Positions 37,771 to 46,690 of a stretch of DNA of 64,000 bases are shown piece after piece; position 1 is the first letter of the stretch; every line of letters begins with the position of its first letter. Origin of the DNA: Beaufortia kweichowensis (Eukaryota; Chordata; Actinopteri; Cypriniformes; Gastromyzontidae); NCBI GenBank assembly GCA_019155185.1, contig CM032815.1, positions 2,799,001 to 2,863,000 of the forward strand. Direction: 5' to 3'. Both the position numbers and the translations under genes were made by a program. The notes beneath the pieces are model-generated. The model made no database searches, was not told the origin of the DNA, and saw only the letters and a program-made list of their open reading frames with translations.

Positions 37771-38339
37771 ATTGTAAAGGGGAAAATTCATTTAATGTCT
37801 AAAAAAAGTCATGAATAAAAATGTGCATAGACACTTCCAAGAAGAGGACAAGACATAATTCTTTATAGAGATTTTTACTAATAAAAAGAAAAATACTTTA
37901 CCTCATTTAATAGACTTAGTATAATAGCATTATACTGACCTACTATTTACATAGTGAGTAAAAGCGTGTGTGGTTTTAACTAGTGAGACACGCAATGACA
38001 ACAGATGCTGTGCAACAATATTCTACTCAATGAAGAGTGTAATCAGTGGTCCACATTTCCCCTCTTTCTCCCTCCCTCTCTCTCTCTCTCTCTCTCCCTC
38101 TCTCTCTCTCGATTCTTCTGTCGAACAGCACGCAGGCATCCACAGCTCAGGAAATCCATACCCTGTCTCAGAAATCTGCCAAGAAGGCAGTTCTGTCATA
38201 GGGCATTTGACACTATCACAATACACCAAGAAATAAACACTTCTTGCATTGCCTCATGAATACTCTACAATTTACAATCACAAACTCACAGAAAACTGCT
38301 TAAAAATGTGTAAAAGCATTTGAAGATAAAACAGAGCTC
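37771..38339. other. Intronic stretch around a CT tract
   Basis: Unique DNA apart from the CT run at 38071-38110. No gene. Confidence 0.5.
38071..38110. repeat. Interrupted (CT)n microsatellite
   Basis: CCTCCCTCTC then CT units, with one CCC interruption. Confidence 0.9.
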
Positions 38340-38745
38340 TTAAAGGTGAAGTGTGCCGTTTTTCAATGTTAAAATACTCTCTTTCATCGCAGTTTATAAG
38401 GTGATTTCGCAAAACCTATAACCTGCGTGGGGCTATTAAAACATTACTGCATTTTAAATGCCAATAGCCAGGAAAGGGGCACATCAACATTATGCACAAT
38501 AGCACTTTGGCCGACATCTCATGTTCCCCTTTTTCTTACCCCATATGACCGCTTGTCCTGTTCACTACCCTGTCAATAAAACGATACATTACTGTAACAT
38601 TACTGTACAAAAATTAGCTTGGGGCGTGACTTTCTTTTTATCTGTTCAATGGAAAATGGAGGAGTGTCCAGGAAGCCTTTTTGAAAACAATACTTATTTT
38701 ACACTTTGGGGACACTAGTGGAGCAAAAATTACACACTTCACATT
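38340..38745. mobile_element. Non-autonomous DNA transposon with TTAAAGGTGAAGTGTG end
   Basis: The left end TTAAAGGTGAAGTGTGCCG is mirrored by the right end, whose reverse complement includes GTGAAGTGTGTAATTTTTGC. The right outermost bases have decayed (ATTCAGAA where the repeat would end CTTTAA). The inner GGGGACACTAGTGG next to the right end is a motif I associate with this cyprinid family. About 400 bp, no transposase. Confidence 0.65.
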
Positions 38746-39359
38746 CAGAATCTTTCTCCAACAACCTACATGAAAACATGTGCCTCATCAAATCACTCAG
38801 GGAGACAGAGCAATAACATACCGCAATGAATAACACGTGCTTTACTGTAATCCTAACAAATACCATTTTCCGAATTGATGCTTCATCCACATACCAAAGC
38901 AATAACAACCTGTCAGAATGCTTTTTGTCTCGTTGTGGCATTAGGAGAGTACAGACGAAAGATGTGGCCCTCTGGGACCCATGCCAACCCCTCCTCCGGC
39001 CATGACCTAATTTCCTCTTTCAAGCATCTACAGCCTACATGACGGTCTCTCACTCTGAACTGTTCATCTTTTTTCTGTCTTTTATGAAACTGTAATCTGA
39101 TGTCAAAACTCTTTTTGCGTTCATGCAGGCAGCGTAAATATTTATGCAAGATAAAAGCTCAGTCTGAAATCATTAATTGGACTGAAACAGAGAACACAAT
39201 GCTGCTGAAAGTGGAAAAGAGAGACGCTCGATTCGTCCACATTAAGATCAGAAAATGCACTTTGATTGCAAGTCGAAAGACAACAAAAGCCTTGTTTTGC
39301 GACAGGCTCGCGCTAAGACATTAGTATTATTTACATTGACTTAACTGTTTTCTTATGAG
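38746..39359. other. Intronic stretch, nothing recognised
   Basis: Unique DNA. ORFs of 74-80 codons on both strands overlap one another and have no family features. Confidence 0.5.
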
Positions 39360-39740
39360 TGGATCAATGCGCTGAGGGAAAGCGGGCAGGGCGACTGCTG
39401 TTCTCAATCAAATGAGCGCAGAGCTTTACAACACAATGATCACATAAAGTGGTTTTAGGGCACCAGTGGCGCAGGCATTAAATATTATTGAATTGGCGAT
39501 GCGGGGGCATACAAGGGTGGGGGGATGTTTGAAACGATTACGTTGCAACTATTTTGTACTCGGCGATCGAGGAGGGGAGGGGGTCTAGAGAGGCAGCCCA
39601 GGCTTGATGATTTAGTCATTTCTCAAAGTGGTGTAACCCGCGCTCCCTCATGCCAATCGTTCCAGTGTAAAGCAGCATTAATAAACACCCAGCGCTGACG
39701 GCTCACTTCTATACGAGCGGGTCTGGTGACTGAAGCGGAA
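39360..39740. promoter_or_regulatory. Candidate conserved non-coding element near auts2 exon 1
   Basis: The clearest such block in the intron: unique, GC-balanced, with several CpGs (GCGATGCGGGGGC, CTCGGCGATCGAGG, AACCCGCGCTCC) mixed with ATTA words (GCATTAAATATTATTG, GCATTAATAAACACC). It sits 1.7-2.3 kb inside the intron, where first-intron enhancers are common. Conservation not measured. Confidence 0.33.
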
Positions 39741-41416
39741 CGAGTGTGTTTTCAGTCTGTCAGGTGCGGATACCTGTACGAATTCTTCAAGCACTTCTCA
39801 GCAAATTGAGGACAAATTTTGTCTCAAATTGAAACCATCAAAGGGCTTGTTGTAAAAGGACTAAAAAAGAGGGAGGAAGAGAGCGTTTTAACATAATGAT
39901 ATGTGTATTGGATATAAAGTACGTTTGGCTCTGACATATTGTACACATTGTGATTGCCTTGCACGTACAGAAAAATTACTGTTGCTGCGTTTATAAACCA
40001 AATGAAAGAAAATTTGTATGTCTAGAATGTCTACAAAATGTTAGTCTAGAATTTGGTTATATTATTTTCTTTTTTTATGACCATTAATACAAATGGCAAA
40101 AAAGCCAAATACACGTAATATGTCATTCAAAATCAAATACAATAGCTAAAGCATGGTAAAATCTAATAATAAATGGAAATCAAAGATTAAAAGGAGATTA
40201 TCATGAAATCCTAAAAATCTACACTAAATATGGGTGTCAAATCTTAAAAAGCTTTTATATAAAAACGTGTGAATGAATCCGATCACCACCAGTTCTGCCA
40301 GATTTACACTATAGTCTCCTGCACCGTGAGGTTCTTAAATGGAGCACGACGGTTATGAGTCACAGATCCCAGAACAGTTAGGAGCGGTGAATGGGATGTC
40401 AGCCCTGGAGAACCGCGCCTGTGGTTCACAGCACTAGCCTGACAGCGTAAGCTGCTGACGGGCTCCTTTTACAGATTACTGTAGTGAACACACAACACAA
40501 TGCAAAAGCATCTGAAGGGGATGTGAGGGTAATGTGCGCAGAGCTTTGTCTGGTGACGCTGACAGGCTTTAAACAGCAAGACTGTCAGGAGGACTCTACA
40601 GATGTCCAATCCAAAAACAAATCAAGCAATCAGCAATGGCAAAAGATGTAGATGTATAGAAGCCAATATGCTAGTTTTGTATAATGGATAATGCAAGGGT
40701 GTGTAATTTTTTCTTTTTGGGTGAACTAATCTTTTAACATTAATGGGAACATTTTAAAATTGACCTGCTGAGATAGAAAGATTAAACTAACATAGTAGAT
40801 GCAACATGTTACAAAATACAGGTTTTGAGATGTATCTCATCTGTGGTGGTTCGCACAAAGCCAATATGTCAATCATAACCCTAACTGTGAACACTAGAAA
40901 TAACAATAAGGATTGTTTTTAAACACCCAAGTCTACGCTCATGATATAATGAATGCTATTGTTACTGTAAACTGTGCCCTTCAAGAAAGATTCAAAATGT
41001 TTATTACACTTATAGCTAATACATTTTCAGACACTACATAGAAAAAAAGCCAAGTCCTTTCTATATATAGAACTGAAGCAGTAAAATCAAATTCTTTGTT
41101 CAAACATTGCGCTCAATCCAAGCCTAAGAAAGCAAACCTTCCAAAACAACATAAGAAATCCATCCAGAACTACATCTCTGGCAGAATAAAAGCACACATT
41201 AAGCCACGTCTGCTTGAATCACAAACACGCTTCCAGACAAACAACAGCAAAATCCAACGTTTCTGTAAACAGACCCAGTCAAGTAGAGAAGTCCGGAAAG
41301 AAGCTGCCACTTGACAATGATAAACCTCTCATTACACTGAAAAATTCACAGCCAAATTAAAGAGCAGTGAACAAAACGGCAGTCGAAAACACATTGAAGT
41401 AGCAATTTTCACAGCC
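39741..41416. other. Intronic stretch next to exon 1
   Basis: AT-rich, with a balanced block at 40310-40570 and a worn transposon end at 40700-40738. A Lys-rich 72-codon frame at 41096-41314 is chance. Confidence 0.5.
40700..40738. mobile_element. TTAA-end transposon, right-end fragment
   Basis: TTTTTGGGTGAACTAATCTTTTAA is a worn version of the right end of the copy at 5419. The rest of the element is not recognisable. Confidence 0.5.
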
Positions 41417-41425
41417 TCTTACCTC
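41417..41425 (-). other. auts2: Splice donor of auts2 exon 1
   Basis: On the minus strand the exon ends ...CTTGAG and the intron starts GTAAGAGG, a near-consensus U2-type donor. The last exonic base is 41423 and the intron begins at 41422. Phase is 0 because the exon holds 273 coding bases. Beyond it the open frame runs on for a few meaningless codons, which supports splicing at this point. Confidence 0.9.
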
Positions 41426-41695
41426 AAGAGCTTCCAATGTTATAAATCCAGATATTGAAAATCCATCAATGATGTCTTCCTCTGCTGATGTAGACTCCTT
41501 TCTCTTCCTCCTCGGTGGCCTCGGTCGTGAGGAAGAGGAGGGATTGGTGCGGTCTTCCTTCTCGGAATCCGAGGAGAATCGAAGCACGGTGCCCCGGACA
41601 TGGTTATTCCTGATCCCGTTAGACATGCGCTCCCGGTCTCGCGCCGACCGAGACTTCCGCTTTTTCCGGATCGCGCTGCACCGCGGGCCATCCAT
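41423..41695 (-). CDS. auts2: auts2 first coding exon (Auts2 residues 1-91)
   Basis: Seen: an ATG at 41695-41693 opens 91 codons that end exactly at a splice donor, in phase 0. A basic stretch covers residues 10-23 (RKKRKSRSARDRER), followed by a Ser/Asp/Glu patch (41-49), a Pro/Arg/Lys segment (57-66, RPRPPRRKRK, likely nuclear localisation), the block STSAEEDIIDGF (68-79) and a terminal EALE. Known: vertebrate AUTS2 begins MDGP and carries the same basic segment, PRPPRRKR and STSAEEDIIDGF in this order. Human AUTS2 is about 1259 residues, so this is only the N-terminus. The paralogue FBRSL1 has a related N-terminus but its acidic block differs, so AUTS2 fits better. AUTS2 is nuclear; it joins PCGF3/5-type PRC1 complexes, brings in CK2 and p300 to favour transcription in neurons, and also has reported cytoskeletal roles. 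The reading frame opens eight codons upstream only through a GTG, so the MDGP methionine is the start. Whether this is the a or b teleost paralogue is unresolved. Confidence 0.93.
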
Positions 41696-42130
41696 TTCAC
41701 CAGATGATACACTCACAGCCGAACACTTCCTGCCGGGAGGCTCTCAGCCCTCGCTGGTACTGCCTGCAAATCTGAAAGCACTTCGACAAACACTCACCAC
41801 AATTCCCCAAAAACACCTGTAAGTGAATGCTCAATTATTGTACTCCAGTGAAAAAGGTGCAATTATCCAAATCCCAAGGTCTGGTGAGTTTATGACACTT
41901 TGATTGACATTTACCGTGCACATGAGATTCCAGCGAGACGCATATATCCACAAGCACAAAAATCCCCGAAATCTAATCCCGTTGATGGTTGCCAAACCGT
42001 AAAGTAACCAAGCTTCCAAAAATACCCCACGTTTAAGTGATACAAACTGGAAGATGACTTGAAGTGCCTTCAAACAGAGCTGTAACAGGTCTCCACATGG
42101 TTGTCTTCACGAAACCGGCTCGCTGTTAAG
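41696..42130 (-). promoter_or_regulatory. auts2: auts2 5' UTR and/or proximal promoter
   Basis: This is the 435 bp directly upstream of the start codon. It is unique, free of repeats, and CpG-rich next to the exon (41700-41760), then more AT-rich. A minus-strand TATATG lies near 41940, and a TGATTGAC (Pbx/Hox-like) motif lies on the plus strand near 41901. A possible minus-strand acceptor, CTTTCAG before 41771, would allow a spliced 5' UTR coming from the CpG island at 44.6-44.9 kb, but its pyrimidine tract is weak. The transcription start cannot be placed without transcript data. Confidence 0.6.
41831..41923 (-). other. Upstream ORF (30 codons) ahead of auts2
   Basis: The ATG at 41923-41921 opens a 30-codon frame that stops at 41831, ending 135 bp before the auts2 start codon. 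The frame is open farther upstream but only through a TTG. If this stretch is in the mature 5' UTR, the uORF could damp auts2 translation. If the 5' UTR is spliced at about 41771 it would be absent. The peptide resembles nothing I recognise. Confidence 0.35.
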
Positions 42131-42739
42131 TGCAGTCTGACACCTTCCCATCCTACAAGTCAAAGAGATAAAGAGCAGACGTTTGAAAGGTTCTCTGTGA
42201 GAGCTTACTACTGGAAAATGCATTAACTTCTGGAATTTCCAGCCTTAACTATGTATAGGAAAACATTATGCGTGATTGCCAGTATGAATGAAACCATTTT
42301 TACAACTCATTTGTACTCTCTGCTAGAGATCATTTCAGGATTCTTTCTTTTTGATCTAATTCCACAATGAATAAATTCACTTTTGTTTTCCCTTCTGCCT
42401 AGATCTTGCATTGAAAGAAATTGAGTAAATTATACAGAATGTGTTTTCACTGTTATATTTATAAAGCATATTTAAGCAGCTTAAGTGCTTCTCTTTAAAA
42501 CATATTTTGGCAGCATTACTATTACTGTTTATTTTATTATTCACACATTACCTAACAATTCTTTTAGAAAATGATTCACTTAAACTGATAAACATTTGCA
42601 AGTTTATACTTAAAAATATATTTGGACTATTTGAAAATAGGACTAGTTTTATTAAAAACATTTATTCCACAGACTCACACATTATGCATTAACTATCCAC
42701 CAACAATAGCTACATCGTATTATCATGATCAACATCAAC
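42131..42739. other. AT-rich spacer upstream of auts2
   Basis: Between the 5' UTR/promoter region and the tandem array. No gene or motif cluster recognised. Confidence 0.5.
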
Positions 42740-44200
42740 TCCCCCAAATGACATTAACACCAACAGCAACTATATTATGACATCACAGACAACCAAATCA
42801 AGCTTCATCAAATGACAAACACCTACAGCAACTACTGTATATTATGACATCATAGATAACCATTTTAAAACAATGACATTAAGACCTACAAAAACTACTG
42901 TATATTATAAGTTCATAGATAACAAACTTAAACTTCATCAAATGACATGAACACCTACAACAATTAAATGATGTCATCATATACAACCAACTTAAATTTA
43001 CCAAATGACATAAACACCTACAAGAGCTACAGCACATCATGACATTATAGATAACCAACACAAACTACATCAAATAACAAACACCTACAATATGAACTGT
43101 TTGCATACTGTATATTTTGAAATCATAGACACAGTAGAGTTAAACGTCATCAATGGCATAAACACCTACAGCAAGAAAATGGAAGCATCATAGACAACCA
43201 ACTTAAACACTAAATGACATGAACACCTACATCAATTTAATGACGATATCATAGACAAACAACTTAAACACCAAGTGACATGAACACCTGCAGAGGCTAT
43301 ATCATGACCTTATAGATAACCAACACAAACTTCATCAAATAACAAACACCTACAATATGAACTGTTTGCATACTGTATATTATGAAATCATAGACACAGT
43401 AGAGTTAAACGTCATCAATGGCATAAACACCTACAGCAAGAAAATGGTACCATCATAGACAACCAACTTAAACACTAAATGACATGAACACCTACATCAA
43501 TTTAATGACGATATCATAGACAAACAACTTAAACACCAAGTCACATGAACACCTGCAGAGGCTATATCATGACCTTATAGATAACCAACACAAACTTCAT
43601 CAAATAACAAACACCTACAATATGAACTGTTTGCATACTGTATATTATGAAATCATAGACACAGTAGAGTTAAACGTCATCAATGACATAAACACCTACA
43701 GCAAGAAAATGGTACCATCATAGACAACCAACTAAAACACTAAATGACATGAACACCTACATCAATTTAATGACGATATCATAGACAAACAACTTAAACA
43801 CCAAGTGACATGAACACCTGCAGAGGCTATATCATGACCTTATAGATAACCAACACAAACTTCATCAAATAACAAACACCTACAATATGAACTGTTTGCA
43901 TACTGTATATTTTGAAATCATAGACACAGTAGAGTTAAACGTCATCAATGGCATAAACACCTACAGCAAGAAAATGGTACCATCATAGACAACCAACTTA
44001 AACACTAAATGACATGAACACCTACATCAATTTAATGACGATATCATAGACAAACAACTTAAACACCAAGTGACATGAACACCTGCAGAGGCTATATCAT
44101 GACATCATAAAGAAAAATCAACTGACAACACACCAAATGACACGAAAACTACAGCAGCCACGCTATGACATCATAGGCAGCCATCAACTTAAACTTCACA
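42740..44200. repeat. Tandem array of ~61-81 bp monomers with higher-order core
   Basis: About 1.46 kb of related monomers, each opening ACACCTAC or a variant and containing ATGACATCATAGA-, ACCAACTTAAAC- and AAATGACATGAA-like blocks. From 42740 to 43080 the monomers are divergent and irregular. From 43081 they fall into a regular higher-order pattern (separate entry). After about 44102 they decay again. The array lies between the CpG island and auts2 exon 1, so it is either in the 5' flank or inside a 5' UTR intron. There is no coding potential. Confidence 0.93.
43081..44102. repeat. 265-bp higher-order repeat, 3.9 copies
   Basis: Copies begin at 43081, 43346, 43611 and 43876, exactly 265 bp apart. 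Each contains four sub-monomers of 81, 61, 61 and 62 bp (first copy: 43081, 43162, 43223, 43284). Sub-monomers differ clearly from one another within a unit, while units differ by only a few substitutions. Examples are TATTTTGA in units 1 and 4 but TATTATGA in 2 and 3, and GGAAGCATCA in unit 1 but GGTACCATCA in the others. That is the signature of recent amplification of a four-monomer block by unequal exchange. The fourth unit breaks off inside its last sub-monomer. Confidence 0.95.
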
Positions 44201-44555
44201 GACATGTATCAACCAACATCCACCACCAAGTGCACAACCCCACACATCAGCACTGCAATCTGAACTTGACTTTTTAAAATAAATCGTGCATGCCAGTAAC
44301 ATTTACGCAACAGCCTGATCAATAGTCCAGGTGGGCTATTATCACAAAGCCATTTCCAATCACATATTTCTTTAACCTGATGATACCCAGCGCTGGCACT
44401 CCATGCGCACACTCGCACCAAACACCTTAATGCTTTAAATCTATTTAAGACTCCCACCGTTCCCTCTTTTCCAGTTAGATATGACACTTACCCACTCAGC
44501 TTTTTGTCTGCCTCTCTCTCTCCCTCTCTCTCTCTCTCTCTTGGTCAGTAAATCT
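44201..44555. other. Flank between the array and the CpG island
   Basis: Unique DNA ending in a CT tract at 44511-44541 that borders the CpG island. Confidence 0.5.
44511..44541. repeat. (CT)n tract at the CpG-island edge
   Basis: CT units with one CCC interruption. On the auts2 strand this is a GA tract just downstream of the putative non-coding exon donor, where GA tracts can act as GAGA-type promoter elements. Confidence 0.9.
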
Positions 44556-44950
44556 CACGCACCGTGGCCGGTCCAGCCCACAGCAGCAGCAGCAGCAGCG
44601 CCTGGCACTGCCTCCTTCTCCAGATCTAGATCCACCAAAACACAAAGCCTGCAGGACAAAACCAACGCGCGCAACGCCCGGCGAGCGCAGAAGAGCCGTG
44701 CGGGCGAGCCGTCGGCATTCGGAAAGCCAGCTTCTTTGGAAAGCAAAACAAAGGAGAATTTCAACAAACAAATAAATCCTGCGAGAAAGCGACGCTGCTC
44801 CTCTCCGCGAGTCCGTGCTTCGGGATCCCGGAGCGAGCGGGGACTGGGCGCATTAATACAGTACTGCCGCAGTGCCGCTTTACATGTGATCCGCTTCCTC
44901 GGCACATATAGTGCAGCGCTCTCAAACCCGAAGCTCGCTTTAAAGCCGTT
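44556..44950. promoter_or_regulatory. CpG island, candidate distal auts2 promoter / non-coding exon
   Basis: About 395 bp of GC-rich sequence with roughly 40 CpG dinucleotides by eye, in a flank that is otherwise CpG-poor. It includes runs such as ACGCGCGCAACGCCCGGCG (near 44665), a (CAG)n-like run at 44580-44599, and a minus-strand TATATG near 44905. It sits 2.9 kb upstream of the auts2 ATG. On the minus strand it ends in a fair splice donor, CACG|GTGCGTGAG, with the last exonic base at 44563. This suits a non-coding first exon transcribed in the auts2 direction. Both strands have long ORFs here (up to 194 codons), but they run through CT and CAG repeats, lack recognisable domains and are best explained by high GC. 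A divergent non-coding RNA promoter is the alternative. Confidence 0.7.
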
Positions 44951-45132
44951 TCTAAATATCACTAGTAAAATCGCCCATCTTATTCTTAATAATAAAAACC
45001 ATTTGATTATAATTGATTACTTTAATTGTCTGCCGTTTTATTTGCATTTGTTTAATGCTCTTTAAAACAAGCAGCAATGAGTCTTCTGTATAATTGGACA
45101 CCAGCGCAGACTTAAACTACATACAATTACAA

Positions 45133-45263
<131 letters not shown>

Positions 45264-46379
45264 CATCATTCAATAAGCACTGCACACATTGAATCAATGC
45301 AATTAGACAGACCAATTCACTAAAAATCCCACACTAAACATATGCATATTGTAAGTTAAAAGACTCAGCTGGCCTTTCACTTCCTCCAGATCCCATCCAG
45401 TCATATCTGTTGAATCACACTGTTGAATCAGACCTGACTAAAGCTCATGAATCAGTGAAAATCATCTTAAAATCTAATGTCCAAAATCATTAGCTGCTCA
45501 TTAGACTTAGCAATTACACAGCCTATTAAAGTGTTGTCATTTGGCATTGCAGGGTTTATTCAGGCGAACCATCTGAAATCTGAAATGCATGAGTTCATTT
45601 GGAACCTCATTCATGCATTATGCACACAAATGCTAAGATATATGCATACAAGTTACTGTCTAATACGTTGTGTAATTTTAGGTATCTGCTACTGTATTGC
45701 CCCAGGTATTGTATTCTTCTGAATGTCTAACATAGCAGAGCTAGTAATTAGTAACTGTTAAGAGGTGATACACTGTGATACAATTACTTAGGCTTTCAAA
45801 TACATCATTCATCTGACAACGAGTCAGGGGTCGTTTTATTACTTTAATTCTGTCGTTTTAAGAAACAAATATGAAATGTAGCAAAATATGAAATGTAGCA
45901 AGTGTCACCTCAGGCACTTAATAATTAAAAGGCAAGATGAGTGATTTTATCACACACTTTGTATAATCTCCGTCTTCACCCATATAACGTCCTGTAGTCT
46001 CTTGAATTTATTTGGCTAATACACATATTTACATTTACTTCATGAAGGCAGTGGAGCACAATATTTACATCACAGCATATAGATCTTTCATAAGTTTACA
46101 ATGTTATGCAGTGCTAGATGTTTGTGATTAATAGGCTTTTGTAATTTTTAAAGGAGGTGAGGGATGTGGCAGACCGGATTACATGATAATGGAATATAGA
46201 TCTTTGACATGCAAATAGGCTAATAGACTAATAATGAATGAAAATGCATGTTAATTTGAATGTGTGTGAAAGTTTAAATTCTTAAAATCTCAATAAAAAA
46301 GATTTTTATAACAATAGTTGTCTAAGGGCATAACATGCATTACTTAATTCATTGTCTTGCAATCAGGCCAATATTGTCA
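45264..46379. other. Upstream flank, possible regulatory block at 45410-45720
   Basis: 45410-45720 is unique with dense homeodomain-like words (AAAATCATTAGCTGCTCATT, AGCAATTACACAGCC). The rest is AT-rich. No gene. Confidence 0.4.
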
Positions 46380-46690
46380 TCACCCCATCATTAACCAAAT
46401 GCCTCATTTGCACTTTCATTAGCTATAAAGATTTTTCATTCTTTCTGGCACGAGACGGAGTATTACTGTAACGATTTGCATGCTGTGTATCTTTAGTGTT
46501 TTTATTGATGTTGTCTGAAATAACAGAGTGAGCTCTTCAGCCCGCTTCCCGGGAGAGAAGGGATGTAACAGCTGTCTCCTTGACACCAGATGGGTGGGAC
46601 TGATTTTGTCATCCGTTTGTAGGCTTTTAATTACTCAGTCAAACACTCTAAATAGAATGATGAAGCAGATGATCATAGGAAACTATCCAA
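46380..46690. promoter_or_regulatory. Candidate conserved non-coding element
   Basis: Unique block with an octamer (ATTTGCAT within GTAACGATTTGCATGC, about 46470), CATTAACCAAATGCC, TTTTAATTACTCAG and a balanced GACACCAGATGGGTGGGAC segment (E-box CAGATG). Enhancer function inferred, conservation not measured. Confidence 0.28.

Larger units (their letters stand above)
1..41422 (-). other. auts2: Intron 1 of auts2, 5'-proximal 41 kb (partial)
   Basis: Everything left of the donor lies downstream in the auts2 transcription direction. AUTS2 is known for very long 5' introns in vertebrates, and the human gene exceeds 1 Mb. No minus-strand ORF resembles the segment that follows EALE in AUTS2 (a Lys/Arg-rich region), so exon 2 is outside the window. 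The intron holds microsatellites, relics of non-autonomous DNA transposons, and stretches of unique balanced-composition DNA listed separately as possible regulatory elements. Its far end is not in the window. Confidence 0.85.

Noticed and set aside
41440..41712. 90-codon minus-strand ORF in another frame over exon 1
   Set aside because: Shadow of the auts2 exon in a shifted frame with no similarity.
41469..41822. 117-codon plus-strand ORF antisense to auts2 exon 1
   Set aside because: It mirrors the real exon on the other strand; the minus-strand frame has clear AUTS2 similarity and a donor.
42740..44200. CRISPR-like array
   Set aside because: Repeats are contiguous related monomers without unique spacers, and the genome is vertebrate.
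44481..45065. 194-codon plus-strand ORF and 135-codon minus-strand ORF at the CpG island
   Set aside because: Overlapping opposite frames in GC-rich DNA, crossing CT and CAG runs, ending in AT-rich sequence without any domain; better explained by the CpG island.
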